DNA from: Haemophilus parainfluenzae
GTDB taxonomy: Bacteria > Pseudomonadota > Gammaproteobacteria > Enterobacterales > Pasteurellaceae
Assembly: GCF_014931395.1 (NCBI RefSeq)
Contig: NZ_CP063120.1
Span: 310,001-374,000, forward strand
Direction: 5' to 3'
Length of the DNA: 64,000 nt
Shown here: positions 49,092 to 56,875 of the stretch, in pieces
Numbering within the stretch: position 1 is the stretch's first letter
How the letters are laid out: each line of letters starts with the position of its first letter
Program-made: the position numbers and the translations under genes
The notes under the pieces: generated by a model
Databases searched by the model: none
Told to the model about the DNA's origin: nothing
Seen by the model: only the letters and a program-made list of their open reading frames with translations

Positions 49092-49115
49092 GCCGTCTGA
49101 ATTTTCAGACGGCCT
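49092..49115. terminator. Neisserial DUS inverted-repeat terminator
   Basis: GCCGTCTGAA (49092-49101) and TTCAGACGGC (49104-49113) form a 10-bp stem. The right arm extended to 49115 is AGGCCGTCTGAA on the minus strand, the full AG-DUS dialect 12-mer of commensal Neisseria. It serves the convergent Tli4 and GST genes. Confidence 0.9.
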
Positions 49116-49128
49116 TTTATTTCTTGCT

Positions 49129-49830
49129 TTATTCTCCAAATACTGCCCGATCAAAGCGTTCAATATAGGCGACTAAATTTGCTTTGGTTCTTGCATATAG
49201 CGCAATTTCAGTGTCGATGGGGGTAAGAATCAGGTTTGCAACAACAGGCACGATGGACACATCAACGGAGGTTAATTCTTCGCCGAAAAAGTAGGATTTT
49301 GTGCCTAAGTAGTTGCTAATGGCGTCTAAATCTCCTTTTCCGAAGGCGTAAATATCGGATTGCGTGTGTCTTCCGATACCATGTCCGTACATTTCTTTTT
49401 TCGCGTTTTCCTGTAACACAGCAAAAATCGCTTCGGCTTGTTCGATCGGCATGCCATCAAACATTGCCTTCATCATAAATGGTTTGCTGAGAGGATCGAC
49501 GAAACGGTTATATACGACCATCCAATATAAATGTTCTTCTGTCATACGGCGAAAGGCTTCAGCAATCGCTTTTTGTTCAGGCGTTAAATGTTTATCTAAA
49601 TCAATGCCGTAGGTTTCGGTTAGATAACGCTGAATGAGAGAGCTATCAGGGATCAACTTCTCGCCATCTTGCAATACCGGAACTTTGCCTTTAGGCATTT
49701 TGCTAAGATCGGCAACATATTCTTTTTCGAAATCTAAGCTGGATAAACGCAGCATCGCTTCAGTTTTCCAAACGAAAGGTGATGAACTGCGAATTTTACC
49801 TTCACCGGGTAAAGTAAATAATTTAAGCAT
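49129..49830 (-). CDS. Glutathione S-transferase family protein
   Basis: A 233-residue protein with a thioredoxin-like N-terminal domain (MLKLFTLPGEGKIRSSSPFVWKTE, then PKGKVPVLQDGEKLIPDSSLIQRYL with the cis-Pro and PDSS glutathione-binding motif at about 50-65) and an all-helical C-terminal domain. It is a soluble detoxification-type enzyme; catalysis of a particular conjugation cannot be deduced. A decayed LysR gene is divergent from it, a usual regulator-GST pairing. A DUS-based terminator follows, suggesting that this segment came from Neisseria. Confidence 0.83.
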   Translation of the reverse strand: MLKLFTLPGEGKIRSSSPFVWKTEAMLRLSSLDFEKEYVADLSKMPKGKVPVLQDGEKLIPDSSLIQRYLTETYGIDLDKHLTPEQKAIAEAFRRMTEEHLYWMVVYNRFVDPLSKPFMMKAMFDGMPIEQAEAIFAVLQENAKKEMYGHGIGRHTQSDIYAFGKGDLDAISNYLGTKSYFFGEELTSVDVSIVPVVANLILTPIDTEIALYARTKANLVAYIERFDRAVFGE

Positions 49831-49862
49831 TTTGTTCTCCTTTCATTATTTGTTATTCAAAT

Positions 49863-50218
49863 ATGGTTCTACTATACTCCAAACAGCCGGGAAGTTCAAA
49901 ACAAATACCGGATGTGGCGAATTTGGGCATGACTGCCAGCGCAATCAGTCAAGCCATTCACAAGCTGGAAAATTATTACGGCGTCAAATTGCTTAACCGC
50001 ACCACACGCAGCCTCACGCCGACAGCATCTCGCGCCCATTGGCACAATGGCAAACCTTGATTTGTGCTTCCCCAGACTATTTGCACAAACTCCTCACCCG
50101 CACCCTTTACGCCACCACCGCACATCGCACCCAATCAGCAAAAGTACGCACTGTATTGGATTGCTTCATGCGTTGTTTTGGTGAAGAAAAGGGATTGATA
50201 AAAAGTGCTGAAAATTGA
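49863..50218 (+). pseudogene. Decayed LysR-family regulator
   Basis: The helix-turn-helix survives (GMTASAISQAIHKLENYYGV then KLLNRTTRSLTPTAS), but the frame then runs into HWHNGKP and stops at 50060. In another frame LysR effector-domain remnants continue: PLAQWQTLICASPDYLHKLL, and a C-terminal RTVLDCFMRCFGEE, ending at 50218. The middle of the gene (roughly 130 residues) is deleted and the N-terminal helix is frameshifted. It is divergent from the GST gene, which it once probably controlled. Confidence 0.8.
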
Positions 50219-50247
50219 CCGCACTTTTTTCTAAAAGACCGTCTGAA
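50218..50247. other. Adjacent Hin-type uptake signal and neisserial DUS-like sequence
   Basis: ACCGCACTT (50218-50226) is followed after 11 nt by ACCGTCTGAA (50238-50247), one base off the DUS core. It lies in the 170-nt gap between the LysR remnant and the ATPase gene, where I see no other feature. Confidence 0.6.
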
Positions 50248-50388
50248 AAAAACTATCTTTTGCTTTAAAAAGTGAGCAAATTAACATTTTTTTCATTGAA
50301 AAAGCGTGAAAATATAAACTTATATAGTTAGAAAAAGTGTGTGCTGTACTGTATAATAAGCCAACATCCCTTGTTTTAGAGAGGCATT

Positions 50389-51678
50389 ATGCAGCGTAAA
50401 ATCATACAATCCTTAGAAAAGTGGAAGCACAAAACAAACAGAAAACCATTAATTATTCAAGGAGCAAGACAGGTAGGAAAAACCTGGGCTATGAAACACT
50501 TTGGCGAGCAATCATTTGAAAAAGTGGCGTATATCAACTTTGATAATAACCCTCGCATGAAAACGCTATTTTCTGGCGACTATGATATTGATCGCTTAAT
50601 GCTCGGTTTGAAAATTGAAAGCGGTATCGATATTCAAGCAGAAAACACCCTGATTATTTTTGATGAAGTTCAAGAAGTCCCGCAAGCATTATCTTCACTC
50701 AAATATTTTTACGAAAATGCACCTCAGTTTTATATCGTCGCGGCAGGCTCATTGCTTGGGGTGTCACTACATCATCAAGTCTCTTTTCCTGTTGGCAAAG
50801 TGGACTTTCTACCACTTTATCCCATGGATTTTCATGAATTTTTAACCGCACTTGGCAAACAAGATTTGGTGAAATTGCTTGAGCTGAAAGACTGGTCGTT
50901 AATTTCAGCCATGAAAACCACCTATATTGATTTACTCCGTCTATATTATTTTGTGGGCGGTATGCCCGAAGCGGTAAAAGTATTTATCGAAACACAAAAT
51001 GTCGATGAAGTGCGCCAAGTACAACGTAATTTATTGATGGCGTATGAACAAGATTTTTCCAAACATATTCACGATGGCCAAACCGTGCAAAAAGTGCGGT
51101 CAATTTGGGCTTCCATTCCTGAACAGCTTGCCAAAGAAAATAAAAAATTTATCTATGCTCAGCTACAAAAGGGGGCGAGAAGCAAAGACTATGAAATTGC
51201 TCTGCAATGGCTAAAAGACAGCGGCTTAGTGCATAGCGTGCCTCGTGTGAAGAAACCACATTTGCCGCTTTCCGCTTATCAAGATAACGCCTTTAAATTG
51301 TATGGCTTAGATGTGGGATTGCTTGCTGCACAAAGCAATTTGGATGCCAGCGTACTGCTAGAAGATAGCCGTATTTTTACCGAATTTAAAGGCGCTTTAA
51401 CCGAACAATATGTCTTGCAACAACTGATAGCTACGCAAGAAAATCCCGTTTTTTATTGGGCAACTGAAAAAGGCACGGCAGAGGTCGATTTTGTTGTGCA
51501 ACGTAAGCAAGCTGTGATTCCGATTGAAGTCAAAGCAGAAGAAAATTTAAAAGCGAAAAGTTTGAAAGTGTATGTAGAACAATTTCAGCCTGAGCAAGCA
51601 ATTCGCTTTTCAATGGCGGATTATCGGGAACAGGATTGGCTGGTGAATGTGCCGTTGTATGCTACATATTTTATTTAA
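50389..51678 (+). CDS. AAA family ATPase with DUF4143 C-terminus
   Basis: A 429-residue archaeal-type AAA_14/DUF4143 protein. Walker A GARQVGKT is at 25-32 and Walker B IIFDEVQE at about 89-96. A winged-helix region follows, and the C-terminal DUF4143 domain contains a PDDEXK-like core (TAEVDFVVQR ... IPIEVKAEENLKAKS). The family is widespread, with no settled function; some members are linked to stress or defence. Two uptake signals lie within it (about 50843 and 51089), which suggests long residence in Haemophilus, unlike the Thoeris genes 70 nt downstream. I therefore treat it as separate from that system. Confidence 0.85.
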   Translation: MQRKIIQSLEKWKHKTNRKPLIIQGARQVGKTWAMKHFGEQSFEKVAYINFDNNPRMKTLFSGDYDIDRLMLGLKIESGIDIQAENTLIIFDEVQEVPQALSSLKYFYENAPQFYIVAAGSLLGVSLHHQVSFPVGKVDFLPLYPMDFHEFLTALGKQDLVKLLELKDWSLISAMKTTYIDLLRLYYFVGGMPEAVKVFIETQNVDEVRQVQRNLLMAYEQDFSKHIHDGQTVQKVRSIWASIPEQLAKENKKFIYAQLQKGARSKDYEIALQWLKDSGLVHSVPRVKKPHLPLSAYQDNAFKLYGLDVGLLAAQSNLDASVLLEDSRIFTEFKGALTEQYVLQQLIATQENPVFYWATEKGTAEVDFVVQRKQAVIPIEVKAEENLKAKSLKVYVEQFQPEQAIRFSMADYREQDWLVNVPLYATYFI

Positions 51679-51748
51679 AAAGCTTGAAAAAGTCCTATTT
51701 ATCTATATTTCAAGAAAAGTTATCAAACAAAAGAATGAAGAGAGAATT

Positions 51749-53149
51749 ATGAACAAAAAACAGTTTATACGAGAATTGGTTAATGAACTATCTGCAAATA
51801 ATTTAGCAATTTTTGCTGGGGCTGGATTATCTGTTGCTGCTGGATTCGTGGATTGGAAAGGGTTGCTTAAAGATTTAGCTGAAGAATTAGATTTGAATAT
51901 TGACAAGGAAGAAAATGATCTAATTTCCTTAGCACAATACTACATTAACGAAAAACAGGGTAATCGTTCTAAAATAAATCAAATCATTTTGAATGAATTT
52001 TCTCAACAAGCAGTTCTAACGGAGAACCATAAAATTTTAGCTAGATTACCTATAGATACTTTTTGGACAACCAATTATGATTCAATGATAGAGAATGCTT
52101 TAAAAGATGCGGGGAAAGTTGTAGATATAAAACATTGTATAGAACAACTCCCTACATCTGTTCATAAGAGAGATGTTGTAGTTTATAAAATGCATGGTGA
52201 TGCTTCTCTGCCAAACCAAACAGTCTTAATTAAAGATGATTATGAAAAATTTCATTTGACAAGAAATGATTTTTTTACTGCTCTGCGTGGAGATTTATTA
52301 ACTAAACGTTTTCTGTTCTTAGGGTTTAGTTTTTCCGATCCTAATATTGACTATATCTTGAGCAGAATCCGCTCATCATATAACGAAAATCAGAAAGAAC
52401 ATTTTTGTATTCTTCGCAAAGTTCAGAAATCACCTGAAGAAAATAAAGCAGACTTTGAATACAGAGAGCGTAAACAAAAACTATTTATCAATGATTTACA
52501 AAGAGTAGGGATTAACGTTTTATTGGTTGACAGATATGAGGAAGTTACGGAGATTTTACGTGAGGTGGAACAAACACAAAAACGTAAAACCATCTTTATC
52601 TCAGGTGCAGCAGAAGATTATTCTCCTTACTCTCAACAAGACGTTGAAGAATTTGTTTCTTCTCTTTCTCAAGAGATTTTAAAACTAGGGTATCGTATTG
52701 TTACAGGTTTTGGATTGGGAATAGGTAGTTCAGTTATTTCAGGATCGATAAAATATCTTACAGAACAAAATTTAAAAATAGATGAGGACTATTTGATACT
52801 TCGTCCATTTCCTCAAAATAAAGAAGGTAAAGAATTATGGTCTGCTTGGCGTGAAGATATGATTTCTTATGCTGGTATCTCTATATTTCTATTTGGAAAT
52901 AAATCACAAAATGGAGAGATAATTCTATCAAATGGCATGCAAGAAGAGTTCGATATTTCCAAAAGAAATAACAATGTCTTAATTCCCGTTGCTAGTACAG
53001 GAAATATGGCAAAAAAACTTTGGGAAGAAGATATGGGTAAGGAGTGCTCTGAAAATATTGAAACTGAAATGCAGGCACTATCTAAAGAAAATATTCCGTT
53101 AGATGAATTAAAATCTAATATTTTGTCAATTTTAAAAAAGGTTAAATAA
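51749..53149 (+). CDS. thsA: Thoeris effector ThsA: SIR2 NADase with SLOG sensor domain
   Basis: The 466-residue protein has the two-domain ThsA plan. The N-terminal SIR2 domain (about 1-280) has the GAGLS motif (24-28) and the catalytic residues N109 (in TTNYD) and H149 (in KMHGD), equivalent to N112 and H152 of B. cereus ThsA (476 residues). The C-terminal SLOG domain (about 290-466, IFISGAAEDY... GFGLGIGSSV) binds the cyclic ADP-ribose signal made by ThsB, which activates NAD+ depletion and aborts phage infection. The start at 51749 has a GAGAG ribosome site. The two TIR genes follow within 20 nt, so the operon is complete. Confidence 0.9.
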   Translation: MNKKQFIRELVNELSANNLAIFAGAGLSVAAGFVDWKGLLKDLAEELDLNIDKEENDLISLAQYYINEKQGNRSKINQIILNEFSQQAVLTENHKILARLPIDTFWTTNYDSMIENALKDAGKVVDIKHCIEQLPTSVHKRDVVVYKMHGDASLPNQTVLIKDDYEKFHLTRNDFFTALRGDLLTKRFLFLGFSFSDPNIDYILSRIRSSYNENQKEHFCILRKVQKSPEENKADFEYRERKQKLFINDLQRVGINVLLVDRYEEVTEILREVEQTQKRKTIFISGAAEDYSPYSQQDVEEFVSSLSQEILKLGYRIVTGFGLGIGSSVISGSIKYLTEQNLKIDEDYLILRPFPQNKEGKELWSAWREDMISYAGISIFLFGNKSQNGEIILSNGMQEEFDISKRNNNVLIPVASTGNMAKKLWEEDMGKECSENIETEMQALSKENIPLDELKSNILSILKKVK

Positions 53150-53151
53150 TT

Positions 53152-53640
53152 ATGATGAGAAAAGTATTTTATAGTTTTCATTATGAAAAAGATGTTTTCC
53201 GTGTTCAACAAGTAAGAAATATTGGAAAGCTAGAAGGCAATCCACCTGCGACACCTAATACTTGGGAAGAAATAAAAAGGAAGGGAGATAAAGAAATACA
53301 AAAATGGATTGATGAAAATTTAGCTGGTAAAAGCTGTTTGGTTGTTCTGATTGGAGAAGATACAGCTAAACGAAAATGGGTAAAATATGAAATTAAAAAG
53401 GCTTGGAATGAAGGGAAAGGTGTATTGGGTATCTATATTCATAACCTAAAAGATCCAAAAAGTGGTAAATGTGAAAAAGGAAGAAATCCATTTGAGCAAT
53501 TTGAATTTGAAGATGGTTCTAAATTATCTAATATAGTCAATTGTTATGACCCTAAATCTTCAGATGCCTATAATGATATTGCAGACAATATAGAAGAATG
53601 GATTGAAAAAGCAATTTCTATCAGAGAAAAATATAAATAA
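53152..53640 (+). CDS. thsB: Thoeris TIR-like protein ThsB, first copy
   Basis: A 162-residue TIR-like (MTH538/DUF1863-type) protein typical of ThsB. The N-terminus RKVFYSFHYEKDVFRVQQVR, the linker NPPATPNTWEEIKRKGDKEI and the core LAGKSCLVVLIGEDTAKRKW are family hallmarks. The probable catalytic glutamate is E80 in WVKYEI. ThsB senses phage and makes a cyclic ADP-ribose isomer for ThsA. ATG 53152 and ATG 53155 are both possible starts. It begins 2-5 nt after the thsA stop, so translation is likely coupled. Confidence 0.88.
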   Translation: MMRKVFYSFHYEKDVFRVQQVRNIGKLEGNPPATPNTWEEIKRKGDKEIQKWIDENLAGKSCLVVLIGEDTAKRKWVKYEIKKAWNEGKGVLGIYIHNLKDPKSGKCEKGRNPFEQFEFEDGSKLSNIVNCYDPKSSDAYNDIADNIEEWIEKAISIREKYK

Positions 53641-53656
53641 TTTAAGGGAATTTATC

Positions 53657-54283
53657 ATGGGAAATAAAGTATTTATTTCATACAAGTATTCTGATGATTC
53701 AGTGAAACAATTAAGACCACATGACTTTTTTCATGTAACAACTACCCGTGATTATGTGGATATTATTCAAAATAAATTTGATCGAGATGGAATTCATATT
53801 AATAAAGGTGAAAAGGATGACGAGAGCTTAGCAGACTTTAAAAGTGAAACTATCCGCTCAAAGCTGGCAGATAAAATCTTTGATAGTTCTGTTACCATTG
53901 TTCTTCTCTCCCCTAATATGAAAGATTTTTGGAAAGTAGAGAAAGATCAATGGATACCTTGGGAAATTGCTTATTCATTAAAAAGTAAACGACGTTTAGA
54001 TAACAGGAGCAAGCGTAATGCAATTTTGTTAGTAGTCTTACCTGATCGATGTGGAAATTATGATTATGTAAATTCATACGGATTTTATTTTGATATTATT
54101 CAAAAAAACTTAAATAACCTTCACACTCCATATATTGCATATAAACTAAGAAATAGTTGCTCTGATTCATATATGTTGCAGTGTAATTGGGATCAGTTTA
54201 TTTCTAATCCAAATGCTTGGATAGACGCTGCAATAGAAATTAGAGATAAAGGAGACAAATATAGTATCGTAGTAAGACCTTAG
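53657..54283 (+). CDS. thsB: Thoeris TIR-like protein ThsB, second copy
   Basis: A second, divergent TIR-like protein of 208 residues (ATG 53657, AAGGGA upstream). The N-terminus GNKVFISYKYSDDSVKQ is the TIR first strand; the candidate catalytic glutamate is E103 in WIPWEIAYSL. It differs clearly from the first copy, including an insert near PHDFFHVTTTRDYVD. Thoeris loci often carry several thsB genes, which in known systems broadens the range of phages sensed. It is the last gene of the operon and a DUS terminator follows. Confidence 0.85.
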   Translation: MGNKVFISYKYSDDSVKQLRPHDFFHVTTTRDYVDIIQNKFDRDGIHINKGEKDDESLADFKSETIRSKLADKIFDSSVTIVLLSPNMKDFWKVEKDQWIPWEIAYSLKSKRRLDNRSKRNAILLVVLPDRCGNYDYVNSYGFYFDIIQKNLNNLHTPYIAYKLRNSCSDSYMLQCNWDQFISNPNAWIDAAIEIRDKGDKYSIVVRP

Positions 54284-54296
54284 TGCATATCCAAAA

Positions 54297-54318
54297 GCCG
54301 TCTGAAATTTCAGACGGC
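54297..54318. terminator. Neisserial DUS inverted repeat between Thoeris and lysR
   Basis: GCCGTCTGAA (54297-54306) and TTCAGACGGC (54309-54318), with AA or TT outside each, form the stem. It ends the Thoeris operon; the right arm also encodes the last two codons and stop (A-V-stop) of the convergent lysR gene. Confidence 0.88.
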
Positions 54319-55200
54319 TTTTACTTTTAGCGTATCCACGATCAATTTAAACACATTGGAATGCCCGCGGCGGCTGGGGTAATAGAGGTAAAGCGGTTCG
54401 TAAGTCATAGCATACTCAGGCAACAGCTCGACCAGGTGCCCCGAATTGAGTGCATCTGCGACGATAATATGTGCTATCCACGCAATGCCAAGGCCGTCTG
54501 AAACGGCTTGCAGACGCAGATGATTGTTGGTGGAAAACTGCGATTTGGGTGTGAACGTAATCAGCTCTTTTTTGTATTGGAATTCCCACTGCATCTCCGT
54601 GCCGTGTTCAGCGGAGAGTTTTATGCCGATAAGGCGGTGTTGTTGCAGATCATCAATATTTTTCGGTGAACCATGTTGCGCCAAATAATCGGGCGAGGCA
54701 ACCAATACCATTTTGAGCGGTGCGGAAATTGGCACCGCAATCATCTCTTTCGCTACCTTGTTACCTAACCGAACGCCCATATCAAATCCTTCTTTCACAA
54801 TATCTGCCCAACGATCGTCCACCACGATTTCCAAGCGGATTTTCGGGTATTGGTTCAAAATCGGCTTTAATTTTGGATACAACACGGCTTCCGCTGCCAT
54901 TGCAGGGGCATTGATGCGAATCAATCCTGATGGCGTATTCAAAAAATCATTTAATGCATCGACTTCTTGGTTTATGGCTTGATAAAGTGGGGAAAGTTGG
55001 TCGAAAAGCTGCTGCCCGGCTTCGGTCAGCGACACATTGCGTGTAGTGCGGTTGAACAGACGCAGGTTCAGCCGTGTTTCTAAATTTTTCATGCTGTGGC
55101 TCAACGCCGAAGAAGAAATCCCCAAAAGTTGCCCTGCTTTCACAAAACTCTGCGTTTGCGCCAGTGTTAAAAAATAATTCAGTTCGTTAAAGTTCTGCAT
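54310..55200 (-). CDS. LysR-family transcriptional regulator
   Basis: A 296-residue regulator: N-terminal winged helix (LNYFLTLAQTQSFVKAGQLL then GISSSALSHSMKNLETRLNL) and a periplasmic-binding-type effector domain (about 90-296). Its stop codon and last residues come from a DUS arm, and a full AG-DUS 12-mer (54491-54502) lies inside the reading frame. Both indicate descent from commensal Neisseria. It is divergent from mdaB across 176 nt and is its probable regulator, sensing a quinone or oxidative signal (inference from family context). Confidence 0.9.
   Translation of the reverse strand: MQNFNELNYFLTLAQTQSFVKAGQLLGISSSALSHSMKNLETRLNLRLFNRTTRNVSLTEAGQQLFDQLSPLYQAINQEVDALNDFLNTPSGLIRINAPAMAAEAVLYPKLKPILNQYPKIRLEIVVDDRWADIVKEGFDMGVRLGNKVAKEMIAVPISAPLKMVLVASPDYLAQHGSPKNIDDLQQHRLIGIKLSAEHGTEMQWEFQYKKELITFTPKSQFSTNNHLRLQAVSDGLGIAWIAHIIVADALNSGHLVELLPEYAMTYEPLYLYYPSRRGHSNVFKLIVDTLKVKAV
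54491..54502 (+). other. Exact AG-DUS 12-mer inside the lysR gene
   Basis: AGGCCGTCTGAA reads on the plus strand within the coding region of the LysR gene. It matches the AG-DUS uptake sequence of commensal Neisseria exactly. A DUS in coding DNA is unlikely to have arisen as a terminator. Confidence 0.85.
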
Positions 55201-55376
55201 TTTCTCTTTAAACTCTCTTTTATTAGTGAATTTAATTCATTACATCATAAAGCTAAACCCTATTTATCTCAATAAAAACAAATCATAAAATGACTGCACT
55301 TTCATGAGAGTAAACAGAAGACAATATCCGTAAACATCACATCCTTTTTTATAAATTATTTATTCTAAGAGTAAAA

Positions 55377-55955
55377 ATGAACATTTTATTATTAAACGGT
55401 GGTAAAGAATTCGGCCATTCGCATGGTGAGTTAAACAACACGCTTCACAAAAAAGCAAAAGAAGTTTTGACCGCACTTGGACACAATGTAAAAGAAACTG
55501 TGATTGATGCTGGCTATGATATTGAGGCAGAAATCGAAAAATTCTTGTGGATGGATGCCGTGATTTGGCAGATGCCTGTTTGGTGGATGCACGAGCCTTG
55601 GACAGTGAAAAAATACATAGACGAAGTATTTATCGCTGGACACGGCAAGCTTTACCACAGTGATGGCCGTCATCGAGTCAGCCCGACCGAAGGATTTGGC
55701 ACAGGTGGTTTGTTGCATGGTAAAAAACACATGCTTTCGCTTACTTGGAATGCGCCGATTGAAGCGTTCACCCGTGAAGGCGACTTCTTTGAAGGCAAAG
55801 ATGTGGATGCTGTGTACATGCCTTTCCACAAACTCAACGAGTTCATCGGTTTGACCCGTCTACCGACATTTACATGTAACGATGTAGTTAAAAATCCACA
55901 AGTAGAACAATACTTCGCAGACTACCAAGCACATTTGAAAAAAGTGTTTGGTTAA
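55377..55955 (+). CDS. mdaB: NAD(P)H quinone oxidoreductase, MdaB-like flavodoxin-fold protein
   Basis: Cytoplasmic FAD-dependent two-electron quinone reductase. The 192-residue protein (E. coli MdaB 193) starts MNILLLNGGKEFGHSHGELN, with the FAD phosphate-binding NGGKEF loop, and includes QMPVWWMHEPWTVKKYIDEV and GTGGLLHGKKHMLSLTWNAP, hallmarks of the family. It is divergent from the LysR gene. A Hin-type uptake signal lies within the coding region (about 55469, coding L-T-A-L-G), whereas the adjacent lysR carries a neisserial DUS. A hairpin terminator follows. Confidence 0.85.
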   Translation: MNILLLNGGKEFGHSHGELNNTLHKKAKEVLTALGHNVKETVIDAGYDIEAEIEKFLWMDAVIWQMPVWWMHEPWTVKKYIDEVFIAGHGKLYHSDGRHRVSPTEGFGTGGLLHGKKHMLSLTWNAPIEAFTREGDFFEGKDVDAVYMPFHKLNEFIGLTRLPTFTCNDVVKNPQVEQYFADYQAHLKKVFG

Positions 55956-55977
55956 TGATAAAACATCAACTTGAAGC

Positions 55978-55994
55978 GGTGGGCTTTGCCCACC
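55978..55994 (+). terminator. Terminator of mdaB
   Basis: GGTGGGC and GCCCACC pair perfectly around loop TTT, followed by ATTTTG. It is about 20 nt past the mdaB stop. Confidence 0.75.
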
Positions 55995-56004
55995 ATTTTG
56001 TCAG

Positions 56005-56259
56005 TCGCTAATTGGTACGAAATATGGCAAATCCGTGGCGCAAGTGATTACCCGCTGACTGGTGGAACGCGACATCATCGTGTTGGCAAAATCCACCAAA
56101 CCCGAACGCATGGCGGAAAACCTGAATGTCTTTGATTTTGCTCTCAGCGAGGAAGACAAAGCAGAAATTGCCAAACTGGATGGCTCGTTCGCTGCCATCG
56201 TCAATCACGACACGGTGGATAATTTGAAACGTATCGCTTCATGGAAAACGGGTGCGTAA
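56005..56259 (+). pseudogene. C-terminal fragment of an aldo-keto reductase
   Basis: A frame from about 56005 reads LIGTKYGKSVAQVITR, then TGA at 56056-56058 (the family has Trp here), then LVERDIIVLAKSTKPERMAE and VFDFALSEEDKAEIAKLD to a stop at 56259. This matches the last 80-85 residues of AKR-family proteins (the KSTKPERM coenzyme-binding segment). The N-terminal two-thirds is missing, so it is a truncated, nonsense-interrupted remnant. It follows mdaB, so an oxidoreductase pair was present once. The rest of the 424-nt gap to the thioredoxin gene holds nothing else I can identify. Confidence 0.8.
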
Positions 56260-56380
56260 GTGTAGCGAGAGTAGTAGAGAAAATCTAAACGGCTCAAACT
56301 GCTTTCTTGTTTTCATTTCGTTGAAAGCCCCTTTTCTGGACAACTAGAAACGTGCTTAATCGCTCAAAGGAGTACATGAC

Positions 56381-56716
56381 ATGCAACAACTACACACTCT
56401 GAAAGACATCGAACAGGCCATCACCACACACCCTTTAGTATCACTGTACATCAAAGCCCCAATCTGCGGTGTTTGTACGGTCGTGGCCGCCCAGCTTGAC
56501 TCAGCTTTGGCGGTAGAAGGAAATGTGTATGCCGTAAAAGCCGATATTGCTGAAATACCCGAAATGGCCGGACGTTTCCACGTACTGACCGCACCTGCAT
56601 GGCTGCTGTTTTATCAAGGCAAGGAAGTAGAACGGATGGCCCGCTTCATCCCTCAGGCACAGATGAAGCAGACATTGGCAAAATGGACAAAAGTAGTAGA
56701 AAGCGAACATCAGTAA
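56381..56716 (+). CDS. Thioredoxin-family protein
   Basis: A 111-residue single-domain thioredoxin-fold protein. The redox motif is CGVC at 29-32 (KAPICGVCTVV), and the cis-Pro is in VLTAPAWLLF (about 69-78). No signal peptide, so cytoplasmic. ATG 56381 has AAAGGAG upstream. It may reduce or transfer disulfides; partners are unknown. A DUS core follows directly after the gene and an uptake-signal element beyond that, so it belongs to the mosaic island. Confidence 0.83.
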   Translation: MQQLHTLKDIEQAITTHPLVSLYIKAPICGVCTVVAAQLDSALAVEGNVYAVKADIAEIPEMAGRFHVLTAPAWLLFYQGKEVERMARFIPQAQMKQTLAKWTKVVESEHQ

Positions 56717-56731
56717 CCGGTCTATCAATGT

Positions 56732-56741
56732 TTCAGACGGC
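56732..56741. other. Single DUS core after the thioredoxin gene
   Basis: TTCAGACGGC is the reverse complement of the DUS core GCCGTCTGAA. It is 15 nt past the thioredoxin stop and lacks a matching second arm. Confidence 0.6.
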
Positions 56742-56760
56742 TGCGGTCTTGATAATGATG

Positions 56761-56818
56761 CAAGTGGTCAAGTTTTTAAGATGATTTGCAAAACACTTAA
56801 AAATCTGACCGCACTTTA
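56761..56818. repeat. Second copy of the hybrid uptake element
   Basis: CAAGTGGTCA, a central TTTGCAAAA and CTGACCGCACTTT follow the order and spacing of the element at 49022-49080. The left, Apl-type end has one change (AAGTGG for AAGCGG), leaving a full Hin-type signal at 56808-56816. Confidence 0.5.
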
Positions 56819-56820
56819 TA

Positions 56821-56858
56821 GTAAAAATCCCCTACTGTCTGCTCTAGGGGATTTTTAC
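56821..56858. terminator. Bidirectional terminator between thioredoxin and rhodanese genes
   Basis: GTAAAAATCCCCTA (56821-56834) and its complement TAGGGGATTTTTAC (56845-56858) form a 14-bp stem with a 10-nt loop, flanked by A/T runs. The genes converge here. Confidence 0.9.
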
Positions 56859-56875
56859 GTTAAATGATGCGTTGT

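Noticed and set aside
56001..56208. Minus-strand open frames opposite the aldo-keto reductase remnant
   Set aside because: They have no recognisable domain and are shadows of the plus-strand fragment, which matches a known family.
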